A stretch of 64,000 nt of DNA from Thermomonas carbonis (GTDB taxonomy: Bacteria; Pseudomonadota; Gammaproteobacteria; Xanthomonadales; Xanthomonadaceae): the NCBI RefSeq assembly GCF_014396975.1, contig NZ_CP060719.1, forward strand, positions 840,001 through 904,000, written 5' to 3'. Below are positions 18,062 through 30,425 of the stretch, in pieces. A program made the position numbers and the translations under genes. Position 1 is the first letter of the stretch; every line of letters starts with the position of its first letter. The notes below the pieces were generated by a model that was not told the DNA's origin, ran no database searches, and saw only the letters and a list, made by a program, of their open reading frames with translations.

Positions 18062-19168
18062 TCAACCGCGCGACAGCACCCGCGTCCGCAAGCGCAGGCC
18101 CGGCCGCTCCACCGCGTAATACAGCAGCGCCGCCGCCAGCAGCGAGGCAGCGCCGTACGCCGCATACGCCACGATGCCGCGGCCTTCCAGCCAGTCTCCC
18201 CACTGCGACTGCACCACGCCGTACATCGGCTTGTGCACCAGGTACAGGCTGAACGAGATCGCCGCGAACCATGCCGCACCCGGTAGCGCGCGCCTGCCGA
18301 GCAGGCCATGCGGTTGCGCGCCGGCGAACACCAGCAATGCCAGCGCGAATGAAAGCACCGGCCAGCCGACGCTGTTGCCGAGCAGGCCGGTGCGCTCGCG
18401 GAATAGCCAGAACGCCAACGCGAGCACCGCCACGCCGAGCAAGGCGGCGACATTCGCGTGCTTCGCCATCCGCGCCCACGCGTCGGGGCGATACGCCTGC
18501 CATGTCGCCAGCATCACCCCCATCAGCAGGCCGTCGAGGCGGTTCCACGTCGGGTAGTAGATGTCCTCGACGAACCACGCGCGCTGCGGTTGCAGCGCGT
18601 CGAAGTGCAGCCAGACGCCGGTGCGCAACGCGATGCCGCCGAGCAGGATGGCGATGCACACCGCCCAGAATTTCATCGCCGACGGTTTGCGCGCCAGCAG
18701 CAGCGCGAGCGCCGGGAACAGCAGGTAGAAATGCTCCTCCACGCACAGCGACCACGCATGCGAGAACGCCGCATTCGTCGCGTAGTCGATGTCGAGGTTC
18801 ACGAAGAAGAGCGCGAACTTCCACCATGGCTCCATGCCGGGCGCCTCGCGAAAGCCTGGCCACAGCAGGTAGACCGCCAGCACCACCCAGAACGCGGGCA
18901 GGATGCGGAACACGCGCTTGACGTAGAACGCGCGCAGCGATGGTGACTCGCCGCGCGCCAGTGGCCGCAGCAACTGACCGCCGATCAGGAACCCGCTGAG
19001 CACGAAGAACAGGTCGACGCCCATCCAGCCGTAGCGCTCCAGCCAGCGCCAATCCGCGCCCAACCCACCGACGATGAAGCCGTGGAACTGCATCGTCCAC
19101 AGCACCGCGATCGCGCGCAGCAGGTCCAGCCCCGGCAAGCGGGCCGGCGCTGCATGCGCGTCGTTCAC
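18062..19168 (-). CDS. Acyltransferase 3 family membrane protein (OafA/YrhL-like)
   Basis: 368 residues with about ten membrane helices. The N-terminus LPGLDLLRAIAVLWTMQFHG carries the conserved R and H of the family. YGWMGVDLFFVLSGFLIGGQL and SHAWSLCVEEHFYLLFP are further signatures. Members O-acetylate or succinylate surface sugars such as LPS O-antigen. The ATG overlaps the speA stop (ATGA), so it is coupled to speA, although no functional link is obvious. The target sugar is unknown. Confidence 0.88.
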   Translation of the reverse strand: MNDAHAAPARLPGLDLLRAIAVLWTMQFHGFIVGGLGADWRWLERYGWMGVDLFFVLSGFLIGGQLLRPLARGESPSLRAFYVKRVFRILPAFWVVLAVYLLWPGFREAPGMEPWWKFALFFVNLDIDYATNAAFSHAWSLCVEEHFYLLFPALALLLARKPSAMKFWAVCIAILLGGIALRTGVWLHFDALQPQRAWFVEDIYYPTWNRLDGLLMGVMLATWQAYRPDAWARMAKHANVAALLGVAVLALAFWLFRERTGLLGNSVGWPVLSFALALLVFAGAQPHGLLGRRALPGAAWFAAISFSLYLVHKPMYGVVQSQWGDWLEGRGIVAYAAYGAASLLAAALLYYAVERPGLRLRTRVLSRG

Positions 19169-21051
19169 TGCGGGGTGTCGTCGAGGTAGGTGTACGCGGT
19201 CAGGCCGGCTTCCAGCGCGGCCTTTAGCATCTCGCTTTCGGCGGCGGGCAGGTTGGCGGCGTCGACCTTGCCGTTGTACGCGTCGCGCAGGTCCTGCAGC
19301 TTGTAGCCCACGTAATCCAGCATCACGTCGGTGGTGTCGCCGCGACGCTGCTGGACGATGCGATGACCGTCGCCCTCGCAGCGCACTTCGATCGCGTCGG
19401 TGTCGCCGAACAGGTTGTGGATGTCGCCGAGGATTTCCTGGTACGCGCCGACCAGGAAGAAGCCGAGCCGGTAGCTCTCGCCCTTGCGCAGTTCGTGCAG
19501 CGGCAGCGAGGAATCGAGGTCCTCGTTCTCGACGTAGGTGTCGATCTTGCCGTCGGAGTCGCAGGTCAGGTCGGCAATGATCCCGCGCCGCGTCGGCTCT
19601 TCGTCCAGCCGCTCGATCGGGGTGATCGGGAACACCTGGTCGATCGCCCAGACGTCCGGCATCGATTCGAACACGCTGAAGTTGACGAAATACTTGTCGA
19701 CCAGCCGCTCGCTGAGTTCGTCCAGCAAATCGCGGTGACTTTTTTCGTCATAAGTCAGGCGCGCCTTCACCGCGTGGGCGATGGCGTAGAACAAATCATC
19801 GATGCGCGCGCGCTGGATCAGGTCGATCTGGCCGAGCGTGTACAGCGACAAGCCTTCGGCATGCGCCTGCGACGCCTCGTGGAAGACTTCCACCGCGGGA
19901 CGCCCGGCCATTTCCTCATGCAGTTCGCGCAGGCGGCGTACCGGCTGCGATTCATCGTCGTGCGGTTCCGGTACGCGACCTTCGGGTGCTTGTTCGACTT
20001 CGGAGACGTTGGCCACCAGCACCGCGTGGTGCGCGGTCATCGCGCGGCCACATTCGGTGACGATGCGCGGCGGCGTGAGCCCTTCGGCCTGGCAGGCCTC
20101 GGCCAGCGGCTGGACGATGCTCGACGCGTAATGGTGGATGCCGTAGTTGACCGAGTTATAGCTGCGGCTGCGGGTGCCTTCGTAATCGACGCCGAGGCCG
20201 CCGCCGACATCGACATGGGTGATGTTGGCGCCGAGCCGCGACAGCTCGACGAAGTAACGCGTCGCCTCGCGCATGCCGGCGGCGATGTCGCGCACGTTGG
20301 AAATCTGGCTGCCCATGTGGAAGTGCAGCAGTTGCAGGCAATCGCCCATGCCGGCGTCGCGCAGCGACTTCCACAGGGTGAGCAACTGACGCGGGTCGAG
20401 ACCGAACTTGGCCTTGTCGCCGCCGCTGTTCTGCCACTTGCCGGAGCCCAGCGAGGCCAGCCGCATGCGCACGCCCAGCCCCGGTTTCACGCCCAGCGCG
20501 GCCGCTTCTTCCAGCGCGATCTCGAGCTCCGACGGCTTCTCGATGACGATGAAGGTCTGCAGGCCCAGCTTGCGGCCGATCAGCGCCAGGCGGATGTACT
20601 CGCGGTCCTTGTAGCCGTTGCAGACGACCAGCCCGCCCGGCCGCGACAGCGCCAGCACCGCCATCAACTCCGGCTTGCTGCCGGCTTCAAGCCCGAAGCC
20701 TTCGCCATGGTGCGATGCCAGGGTGCCGGCCACGGCCTGGTGCTGGTTGACCTTGATCGGATACACCGCGGTGTAGCCGCCGGCATAGTCCCAGTCCTTG
20801 CGCGCCTGCGCGAACGCGCCCTGCAGCTTGCCGAGACGGTCCCCGAGGATATCCGGGAAGCGCACCAGCACCGGCAGGTTGCCACCCTGTGCCAGCGAGG
20901 CGTCGATCACGTCGGGCAAGGGAATGGCCGGGCCGTTGGCACCCTTCGGCCGCACCACGATGCGGCCCCGGTCGTCGACATCGAAATAGCCGTCCGACCA
21001 GTGCGGGATCGAATAGGTCTTGCGGGCCAGGTCGGGCGACCAGTCGGTCAT
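19165..21051 (-). CDS. speA: Biosynthetic arginine decarboxylase
   Basis: 628 residues, PLP fold-type III. It converts arginine to agmatine, the first step of the agmatine route to putrescine. The PLP lysine is K100 in VYPIKVNQ. HVDVGGGLGVDY, CGRAMTAHHAV and CDSDGKID are conserved further on. Length matches the E. coli SpeA class. speE lies about 2 kb away on the opposite strand with an M48 peptidase between, so polyamine genes cluster loosely here. Confidence 0.96.
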   Translation of the reverse strand: MTDWSPDLARKTYSIPHWSDGYFDVDDRGRIVVRPKGANGPAIPLPDVIDASLAQGGNLPVLVRFPDILGDRLGKLQGAFAQARKDWDYAGGYTAVYPIKVNQHQAVAGTLASHHGEGFGLEAGSKPELMAVLALSRPGGLVVCNGYKDREYIRLALIGRKLGLQTFIVIEKPSELEIALEEAAALGVKPGLGVRMRLASLGSGKWQNSGGDKAKFGLDPRQLLTLWKSLRDAGMGDCLQLLHFHMGSQISNVRDIAAGMREATRYFVELSRLGANITHVDVGGGLGVDYEGTRSRSYNSVNYGIHHYASSIVQPLAEACQAEGLTPPRIVTECGRAMTAHHAVLVANVSEVEQAPEGRVPEPHDDESQPVRRLRELHEEMAGRPAVEVFHEASQAHAEGLSLYTLGQIDLIQRARIDDLFYAIAHAVKARLTYDEKSHRDLLDELSERLVDKYFVNFSVFESMPDVWAIDQVFPITPIERLDEEPTRRGIIADLTCDSDGKIDTYVENEDLDSSLPLHELRKGESYRLGFFLVGAYQEILGDIHNLFGDTDAIEVRCEGDGHRIVQQRRGDTTDVMLDYVGYKLQDLRDAYNGKVDAANLPAAESEMLKAALEAGLTAYTYLDDTPQ

Positions 21052-21091
21052 GTCGGCGATGCCAGCGTCGGGGGGACGCGCATTCTACGGG

Positions 21092-22945
21092 CTACCACCA
21101 ACCCTTGCGATAAACCGGCACGCCTGCCGCTTTGCGCAACTTGCGGGCGATGCCGCGGCGGTTGCTGGCGACGAACACCATGCAGCTGCCCGGCAGCTCC
21201 AGCGCATCGACGATCTTCTGCAGCTTGCTGTCTTCGCTGAATACGATGCCGCGCCACTTGACCAGCATCACGTAGTGCGGCAGCCCGCCATCCGCGCCGG
21301 GCAAGCGCTTGCGCGCCAGCCATGCTCCTCCCACGTTGCCGCTGCGTTCGAGCGCCGCATGCACCGATGCCAGCGCGCCGTCGTCCAGCCCGTGCGGCAG
21401 GAATTCGTCGCGCGTGGTCAGTTCGTTGCGCGCATGGTGGACCTTGATCTGCGCCGCCTGCAGGCGCTTCCATTCCTCGGCAACGCCATCACGCCCCGCG
21501 GCATCGCCGGTTTCGCGATAGAAATTGTCCAGGCAATGCAGTGCCGCTTCGGTGCTGTCGGCATCCAGCGCGATCGCCTTGCGCAGCAGCCCGACCCCCG
21601 CCGCGTCGCCGCGTTCCAGCAACATGGCACCCAGCCGCAAGTGCGCGAAGCCATCGTCCGGCGCGTATGCCAGTGCGTCCCGGTAGAGCGCGATTGCATC
21701 CACGTCTGCAAGCAACGCTTCCATCAGCCGCGCGCGCTCGACGACCTGGCCCGGATCGCGCACCTCCATCGCATCGAGTTCGGCGAGGCGCTCGCGATCC
21801 TGCGCATGCTGGCGGAAATTCTGTTCCCACCCGGCCTGCACGCGATCGCGCCAGTCTTCACTGAACCTGCGTTCCAGTTCGGGCAGCAGGTCGCCGAGCA
21901 AGCCGGCGGCGGATTCGCCCTGCGCCGGCAAGCCCTCGGCATCCACGCCCAGCGCGGCGAGGCGCTGCGCCAATGTCGGATGGGTGTCATCGAACCCCGG
22001 GGGATGCGCAAGCGCGCGCGCCAGCCGTTCGCCATCGGTCGCGGCCGGCGTGAGCAGGCTCGCACGCATGTCGCCATACAGCAGCGCGGGCGGTGCCGCC
22101 TGCGCCTGGCTGGCGCGCTGCACGCCAGGCCAGAAATCCTGTTCAAGGCGCTCCGCGCCGAGGTTGACCCGTACCAGCGCCTGCGCGGCCGCGCGCGGGC
22201 CGACCACCCGCGCCGCAGTGGCATCCGCCTGGTATTCCTGCGCACGTGCCAGCACGAAGGTGTAGGCATTGAAGTAGGGCGCGTACCAGTCGAAGAAGCG
22301 CACGAACACCGCATTGGCCCACGAACGCTGCGCCTGCAACGCCTCCAGCAGCCGATACCAGCTCATTCTCACGTAGTAGATCCGGCCGGAGAACCGGCCA
22401 TGGCCGCCTCCGAAATGGCCGAACTCGTGGGCGACCACCGACGCGAACTGCGCGCGGTCCAGCAAGTGCATCAGCGGCATGCCCAGCACGAGGTAATGGC
22501 GCTGGCCCAGCAGGCCCATGGCACGCGGCACGCTCGCGGCGGCGGCGTTGAGGTCGGCGTCGATGACGATGCCGTCCAGCCTGGGCGCCCCGGTGGCGGC
22601 CCGCAGGCGCTCCACTTCCTCCCGCAACGCGGGCGCTTCGTCCTTGCCCAGCTGATACCCGTCCGGTGGCGAGAACTTGATCCACAGGCTGCGCAACAGC
22701 ACCCAGCCGAAGGCGATCGGGATCCAGATCAACTTGGCCAGCTTCAACAGCAGCAAAGGGCTGATCGCCAGCAGCACGACCACCAGCCCAATCGACAGGC
22801 CGAACGCAAGCACCACCGCGCCGCCCAGCACCACGAACCCGAGGGCCGCCAGCAGCGCCACCTTGACCTTGTAGCGGCCGGGCGAGCGCTCCGCCTCGCG
22901 CTCCAGTCGTTCGATCAGTTGCCGCCGCGCGTCCGCCGTCGCCAT
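21092..22945 (-). CDS. Membrane-bound M48 family metallopeptidase
   Basis: 617 residues starting at 22945 (an upstream in-frame ATG is not supported by homology). Two adjacent membrane segments span about 28-80. The zinc motif HEFGH is at 173-177, and the downstream Glu ligand probably lies in RAQEYQADATAARV. The C-terminal third contains TPR-like helices (DDGFAHLRLGAMLLERGD) and a basic tail. It resembles M48 proteases carrying tetratricopeptide tails. Its role is likely envelope protein turnover. It sits between speA and speE without an obvious link to polyamines. Confidence 0.85.
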   Translation of the reverse strand: MATADARRQLIERLEREAERSPGRYKVKVALLAALGFVVLGGAVVLAFGLSIGLVVVLLAISPLLLLKLAKLIWIPIAFGWVLLRSLWIKFSPPDGYQLGKDEAPALREEVERLRAATGAPRLDGIVIDADLNAAAASVPRAMGLLGQRHYLVLGMPLMHLLDRAQFASVVAHEFGHFGGGHGRFSGRIYYVRMSWYRLLEALQAQRSWANAVFVRFFDWYAPYFNAYTFVLARAQEYQADATAARVVGPRAAAQALVRVNLGAERLEQDFWPGVQRASQAQAAPPALLYGDMRASLLTPAATDGERLARALAHPPGFDDTHPTLAQRLAALGVDAEGLPAQGESAAGLLGDLLPELERRFSEDWRDRVQAGWEQNFRQHAQDRERLAELDAMEVRDPGQVVERARLMEALLADVDAIALYRDALAYAPDDGFAHLRLGAMLLERGDAAGVGLLRKAIALDADSTEAALHCLDNFYRETGDAAGRDGVAEEWKRLQAAQIKVHHARNELTTRDEFLPHGLDDGALASVHAALERSGNVGGAWLARKRLPGADGGLPHYVMLVKWRGIVFSEDSKLQKIVDALELPGSCMVFVASNRRGIARKLRKAAGVPVYRKGWW

Positions 22946-23065
22946 CCGTATCCCTGATTTCCCATCGGAGCGACATCCTAGACCGACCGCGCGCCACCGA
23001 CGCCTCGGCGTCATCGGTCATCCGCTACAATCCGCGCCCCGTCACGTTTCCAAGGCTCCGCCGCC

Positions 23066-23920
23066 ATGACCGAACCGACCTGGTTGCACGAGAACTTCGA
23101 CAAGGCCGGCTCGTCGATCGGCTTCCGCGTGACCCGCAAGCTGGACGAGGTGCAGTCGCCGTTCCAGCACATCGAGATCTACGAGAGCACCGACTGGGGC
23201 AACGTCATGCTGATCGACGGCGCGATGATGCTGACCACCCGCGACAACTTCCTCTACCACGAGATGATGTCGCACCCGGCGCTGTTCACCCACGCCGATC
23301 CGAAGCGCGTGGTGATCATCGGCGGCGGCGACTGCGGCACCCTGCGCGAGGTGCTGCGCCACCCGGGCGTGGTGAGCGCGACGCAGTGCGACATCGATGA
23401 ACAGGTCACCCGCATGGCGGAACAGTATTTCCCCGAGCTGTGCGAGTCCAACAATGATCCGCGCGCCGAGCTGCTGTTCGACGACGGCCTGGCCTACATG
23501 GCCAATTGCGAGCCCGGCAGCTTGGACATCGTGATCGTGGATTCCACCGATCCGGTCGGCCCGGCCGAGGGCCTGTTCAACAAGGCGTTCTTCGCCGACT
23601 GCCACCGCGCGTTGAAGGACGACGGCATCCTGGTCCAGCAGAGCGAATCGCCGCTGGTCCTGCTCGACCTGATCAAGGCGATGCGCGCGGAAATGGGCAA
23701 GGCCGGTTTCGCCAGCTTCCAGACCCTGCCATTCCCGCAGCCCTGCTACCCCACCGGCTGGTGGAGCTGCACGATGGCGAAGAAGGCCGCGGGTGCCGAT
23801 TTCGGCTTCCGCGAGGCCGATGCCCGCGCCAAGGATTTCGCGACCGATTACTACAGCGCCGGCATTCACAAGGGAGCGCAGTCCCTGCCGCCGTTCGTCG
23901 CGAAGGCGCTGGCCGGCTGA
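23066..23920 (+). CDS. speE: Spermidine synthase
   Basis: 284 residues. It transfers aminopropyl from decarboxylated SAM to putrescine. WLHENFDKAGSSIGFRV is the usual N-terminus. VVIIGGGDCGTLREVLRHP binds the cosubstrate, and VDSTDPVGPAEGLF carries the catalytic Asp and gatekeeping residues. CYPTGWWSCTMA closes the fold. A TACAAT -10-like hexamer is at 23026-23031. SpeA in the same region supplies precursor for putrescine. Confidence 0.97.
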   Translation: MTEPTWLHENFDKAGSSIGFRVTRKLDEVQSPFQHIEIYESTDWGNVMLIDGAMMLTTRDNFLYHEMMSHPALFTHADPKRVVIIGGGDCGTLREVLRHPGVVSATQCDIDEQVTRMAEQYFPELCESNNDPRAELLFDDGLAYMANCEPGSLDIVIVDSTDPVGPAEGLFNKAFFADCHRALKDDGILVQQSESPLVLLDLIKAMRAEMGKAGFASFQTLPFPQPCYPTGWWSCTMAKKAAGADFGFREADARAKDFATDYYSAGIHKGAQSLPPFVAKALAG

Positions 23921-23997
23921 CAGACTGCGAACCCCGGCACGTACATTTAGAGCCTCCGGCGCTACTCTGCCGGGTCGTGGCGAGGACGGGGACAGGC

Positions 23998-25899
23998 GTG
24001 GCCAGTTGGCGGCATCGCTGGTGGATCGGGTGGATCGCCTTGCTGGCGATGCCGGGGCTTCTGCTTGCCCAGCCGAACACCGCTCCAGCCGTCGAAACCG
24101 GACAGGCAGCCGACTTCGACCAGATCCTGCAACGGGTGATCGGCCCGGCGTCGCTGGAGGCCAGCAGCACCGAATACGATGCCGACCTGCAGCGTCTGCG
24201 CGTCGCCTTGCCGGCGGGCGACCCGGCACGCGACGCGCGGTTCCGTTCGGTCTATTGCGGCAGCTCGACCTGGCGCGACCCGGTCGAGGGCCTGGCCTAT
24301 GCCGATGGCGCGCTGGCACTGGCCCGCGATCTCAACGACAGCGCATCGCAGGCACGCGCCCTGCTCTGCCGCGCCGAATACGTGATGCTCACCAGCGGTA
24401 CCCAGCGCGGCCTGGCGGACGTGGACCAAGCCGTGGACATGCTCCGCAACGGCCACGAACCACAACTGCTGGCGGAAGCGCTGGAAACCCGTGGCGACAT
24501 CCTGTCCCTGCTCGGCGAGCAGGCCAAGGCGATGCTCGACTTCCAGCGCGCCCGCGCCGCCTACCAGCAGGCCGGGATCGCGGGGGAGGCGGAATCGCTG
24601 GTCCTGAGCATCGCCGTGGCTTACCGACGGATGGGCGATGTCGAACAGGCACGCCGCTATTTCACCCAGGCCCTGCAGCGCATGCAGGCGCGTGCGGACT
24701 GGGAGGGCGTGGCCACCAACCTGATCCAGCTGGGCTTCCTGCAGGAGGAAGCCGGCGCACCGGAACGCGCGGTGCGGCCGTTCCAGCAGGCCCTCGACGT
24801 CGCCATCGCGCACCGACTGCCAAACACCGCCAACTCGGCGCTGCTGGGCCTGGCCGAAGCGCAGATCAACCTGGGCCAGGGCGAGACCGGCCTGCGCACA
24901 CTGGAACGCGCACGCGCCGGATTCGCTGCCCGCCAGGACGCCTCGTCGGAGGACAGCCTGCAACTGCTCACTGGACAGGCGCTGGCCCGCCAGGGGCGGC
25001 ACGCCGAAGCCTTGGCGCATTACCGGCAGGCGCTGCCGCTGATCAAGCGCAACGGCAACGATCGCTATCTCGCCCTGCTGTACAAGGCGCAGGCGACCAG
25101 TCTGGAGGCGATGGGACACCCGGCGGCCGCGCTGTCCGACTACAAGACCTACACCGATCTGCAACTGCGGCTGCAGGGCAAGATGCGCCTGGAACAGGGC
25201 CGCCTGCTGGAATACGAATACGAGATCCGCCGCGGCGAATTCGAGAACCGGCGGCTGCGCAGCGAGGCCGCGAGCAAGCAGGAGCAGGTGCAGGCGCTCG
25301 AACGCGTGCGCCACTGGCAATGGCTGACCATCCTGCTGGGCGCGCTATTGCTGGCCCTGCTCACCTCGTTGGCCTGGCGACACGGGCGGACCTCGCGTCG
25401 GCTCAGTCGGGAAAGCCTGATCGACCCGCTCACCGGCATTTCCAACCGCGCCGCGATCGAAGCCGAGGCGATGCGCGCGCTCGAGGGCGCCACGCGACCG
25501 GGCGCGGCGGTGTCGCTGCTGATCCTCGACCTCGACAATTTCAAGGCGATCAACGATCGCCATGGTCACGCCGCAGGGGATCAGGTATTGCGCGGCGCAA
25601 CCGACGCCTGGCATACGGTGCTGCGCGGCCGCGACCCGCTGGGCCGGATCGGCGGCGAAGAATTCGTGGTGGTCTGCGCAGACACCAGCCTGGAACAGGC
25701 CATGGCGGTGGCCGAACGGCTGCGCGAGGCCACCACGGCACTGCGTTTCGACGACATCGACCCGGCCTTGCGGGTGACGGTCAGCATCGGCGTGGCCCAG
25801 TCGCAACACAGCGACGACACCCACGAAGACGTGCTGGCGCGCGCCGATGCCGCGCTCTACCGGGCCAAGCAGCGCGGCCGCGACCGCGTCGAACACTGA
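23998..25899 (+). CDS. TPR-containing membrane diguanylate cyclase
   Basis: 633 residues from a GTG at 23998 (an alternative GTG is at 23977). A signal peptide (WIGWIALLAMPGLLLAQ) leads to a periplasmic array of about seven TPR-like helix pairs. A coiled coil, a membrane segment (WLTILLGALLLALLTSLAW) and a cytoplasmic GGDEF domain follow. The active site reads GGEEF. An inhibitory RxxD site (RGRD) lies five residues before it, so c-di-GMP synthesis with product inhibition is expected. The signal sensed by the TPR region is unknown. The gene is convergent with glnB, 21 bases apart. Confidence 0.88.
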   Translation: MASWRHRWWIGWIALLAMPGLLLAQPNTAPAVETGQAADFDQILQRVIGPASLEASSTEYDADLQRLRVALPAGDPARDARFRSVYCGSSTWRDPVEGLAYADGALALARDLNDSASQARALLCRAEYVMLTSGTQRGLADVDQAVDMLRNGHEPQLLAEALETRGDILSLLGEQAKAMLDFQRARAAYQQAGIAGEAESLVLSIAVAYRRMGDVEQARRYFTQALQRMQARADWEGVATNLIQLGFLQEEAGAPERAVRPFQQALDVAIAHRLPNTANSALLGLAEAQINLGQGETGLRTLERARAGFAARQDASSEDSLQLLTGQALARQGRHAEALAHYRQALPLIKRNGNDRYLALLYKAQATSLEAMGHPAAALSDYKTYTDLQLRLQGKMRLEQGRLLEYEYEIRRGEFENRRLRSEAASKQEQVQALERVRHWQWLTILLGALLLALLTSLAWRHGRTSRRLSRESLIDPLTGISNRAAIEAEAMRALEGATRPGAAVSLLILDLDNFKAINDRHGHAAGDQVLRGATDAWHTVLRGRDPLGRIGGEEFVVVCADTSLEQAMAVAERLREATTALRFDDIDPALRVTVSIGVAQSQHSDDTHEDVLARADAALYRAKQRGRDRVEH

Positions 25900-25920
25900 C
25901 GCGGGCGCAGCGGTCAGCGC

Positions 25921-28229
<2,309 letters not shown>

Positions 28230-28297
28230 CCTTCGGCATGTCCGTGCCGCATGGGCGTTTCCGTATGCTTCAGCTTCGGACCACACGGAGAGACGCC

Positions 28298-30385
28298 ATG
28301 TCGCTGCACCGCACGCTCATCGCCAGTTCGATCGCCGCCTGCCTGCTCTCTGCCTGCGATCGCGCGCCGAGCGAGCCCACTGCCCAGGCCGCCGCACCTG
28401 CTGCCGCGCCGGCGTCGATCAACGATGTCGAGCTGATCCCGCGCGAGGCGCTGTTCGGGAATCCGGAGCGCGCCGCGGTGCAGATCAGCCCGGACGGCAA
28501 ATACCTGAGCTGGATCGCCGCCGTCGACGGGGTGATGAACGTCTGGGTCGCCCCGGCCAACGACACCGCCAAGGCACGCTCCGTCACTGCCGACAAGGCA
28601 CGCGGCATCCGCCAGTACTTCTGGAGCCACCATCCGGACACGCTGCTGTACATGCGCGACACCGGCGGCGACGAGGATTTCCATCTGTTCTCGGTGGACC
28701 TGGCCAGCGGAACAACGCGCGACCTCAGCGATTTCCCGAAGACGCGCGCGCAAGTGGTCGGCGTCAGCCATCTGCACCCGGGCGCGGTACTGGTCGGCAT
28801 GAACGATCGCGACCCGAAGTGGCACGACCTCTACAGCGTCGACCTCGCCACCGGCCAACGCACGCTGGTGCAGAAGAACACCCTGGAATTCGCCGAATAC
28901 ATCGCCGACCCGGACTTCAAGGTCAGGATGGCGACCAAGGCGCGCACGGATGGCGGCAGCGACCTGCTGGAACCGGACGGCAAGGGCGGCTGGAAGATCG
29001 TGGGCGAGATCCCGTTCGCCGATTCGCTGACCAGCTTCCCCGGTGGCTACACCACCGACGGCAAGACCCTGTATTTCATCGACTCGCGTGGCCGCGATAC
29101 CGCCGCGCTGTTCGCCGTCGACACCACAACCGGCGCCAAGACGCTGGTCGCCGACAACCCGCGCGCGGATGTCAGCGATTCGCTGCGCGCCCCCACCACC
29201 AACAAGGTGCAGGCGGTTGCGATCAATCACCTGAAGGAAGAATGGAAATCGGTCGATCCCGCCATCGCCGCCGACCTGGACACACTGAAGGCAATCGGCC
29301 CCGGCGAAACGTGGGTCGCGTCGCGCACGCAGGACGACAAGACCTGGATCGTCGGCTACGCCGCCGCCGAATCGCCAGCGGTGTTCTATCGCTATACGCG
29401 CGGCGGCAAACCGGAGGAATTGTTCTCCGTGCGCCCCGCGCTCGACGGCAAGCCGCTGGTGCCGATGTGGCCGCAGGAAATCACGTCGCGCGATGGCCTG
29501 AACCTGGTCAGTTACCTCACCCTGCCCAAGACCGCGGACGCCAACAACGACGGCAAGGCCGACACACCGGTTCCGATGGTGCTGCTGGTCCATGGCGGCC
29601 CGTGGGGACGCGACGTCTATGGCTACAACGGCACGACCCAGTGGCTGGCCAACCGCGGCTATGCGGTACTCAACGTCAACTTCCGCGGCTCCACCGGCTT
29701 CGGCAAGCAGTTCACCAACGCCGGCGACGGCGAATGGGCCGGCAAGATGCACGACGACCTGATCGACGCGGTGGACTGGGCGGTCGAGGGCGGCGTCACC
29801 CGCAAGGATTCGGTCGCGATCATGGGCGGCAGCTACGGCGGCTACGCCACCCTCGCCGGGCTGACCTTCACCCCGGACACGTTCAAGTGCGGCGTCGACA
29901 TCGTCGGCCCCTCCAACCTCAACACCTTGTTGAGCACGATCCCGCCCTACTGGGCCGCGTTCTTCGAGCAGTTCGCCAAGCGCGTCGGCGATCCGCGCAC
30001 GGAGGCCGGCAAGCAATTGCTGGAGGAACGCTCCCCGCTGACCCACGTCGCCAAGATCACCAAGCCGCTGCTGATCGGCCAGGGCGCCAACGACCCGCGG
30101 GTGAAGCAGCCCGAGAGCGACCAGATCGTCAAGGCGATGCAGGAGAAGAAGATCCCGGTGACCTACGTGCTGTTCCCGGACGAAGGCCACGGCTTCGCGC
30201 GACCGGAGAACAACAAGGCGTTCAATGCGGTGACCGAAGGCTTCCTGGCGCAATGCCTGGGCGGTCGCGCGCAACCGATCGGCAACGACTTTGCCGGCTC
30301 CAGCATCAGCGTGCCAGCCGGCGCGGACGGCGTGTCCGGCCTGGCGGAGGCGCTGAAGTCGCACACGGCGGCGGTCAAGAACTGA
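28298..30385 (+). CDS. S9 family prolyl oligopeptidase-like lipoprotein
   Basis: 695 residues. The start at 28298 opens into a lipoprotein signal with lipobox LLSAC, so it is anchored in the envelope. The N-terminal half is a seven-bladed propeller (ISPDGKYLSWIAA, SVDLASGT repeats). The C-terminal hydrolase has catalytic Ser512 (GGSYGG), Asp599 (GANDPRV) and His631 (DEGHGF). This matches dipeptidyl-peptidase/acylaminoacyl-peptidase relatives that trim peptides in the periplasm. A TATGCT -10-like box precedes it. It is convergent with the SagB-like gene. Confidence 0.92.
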   Translation: MSLHRTLIASSIAACLLSACDRAPSEPTAQAAAPAAAPASINDVELIPREALFGNPERAAVQISPDGKYLSWIAAVDGVMNVWVAPANDTAKARSVTADKARGIRQYFWSHHPDTLLYMRDTGGDEDFHLFSVDLASGTTRDLSDFPKTRAQVVGVSHLHPGAVLVGMNDRDPKWHDLYSVDLATGQRTLVQKNTLEFAEYIADPDFKVRMATKARTDGGSDLLEPDGKGGWKIVGEIPFADSLTSFPGGYTTDGKTLYFIDSRGRDTAALFAVDTTTGAKTLVADNPRADVSDSLRAPTTNKVQAVAINHLKEEWKSVDPAIAADLDTLKAIGPGETWVASRTQDDKTWIVGYAAAESPAVFYRYTRGGKPEELFSVRPALDGKPLVPMWPQEITSRDGLNLVSYLTLPKTADANNDGKADTPVPMVLLVHGGPWGRDVYGYNGTTQWLANRGYAVLNVNFRGSTGFGKQFTNAGDGEWAGKMHDDLIDAVDWAVEGGVTRKDSVAIMGGSYGGYATLAGLTFTPDTFKCGVDIVGPSNLNTLLSTIPPYWAAFFEQFAKRVGDPRTEAGKQLLEERSPLTHVAKITKPLLIGQGANDPRVKQPESDQIVKAMQEKKIPVTYVLFPDEGHGFARPENNKAFNAVTEGFLAQCLGGRAQPIGNDFAGSSISVPAGADGVSGLAEALKSHTAAVKN

Positions 30386-30396
30386 CGTGACCGCAG

Positions 30397-30425
30397 CTGG
30401 CCGCGCGGCTCAGTCGCGCGGCCAG
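30397..30425. terminator. GC-rich hairpin between convergent S9 peptidase and SagB-like genes
   Basis: CTGGCCGCGCG (30397-30407) pairs perfectly with CGCGCGGCCAG (30415-30425) across a 7-base loop. It straddles the end of the SagB-like gene. No T-run follows, so it may act as a bidirectional barrier rather than a classic intrinsic terminator. Confidence 0.5.
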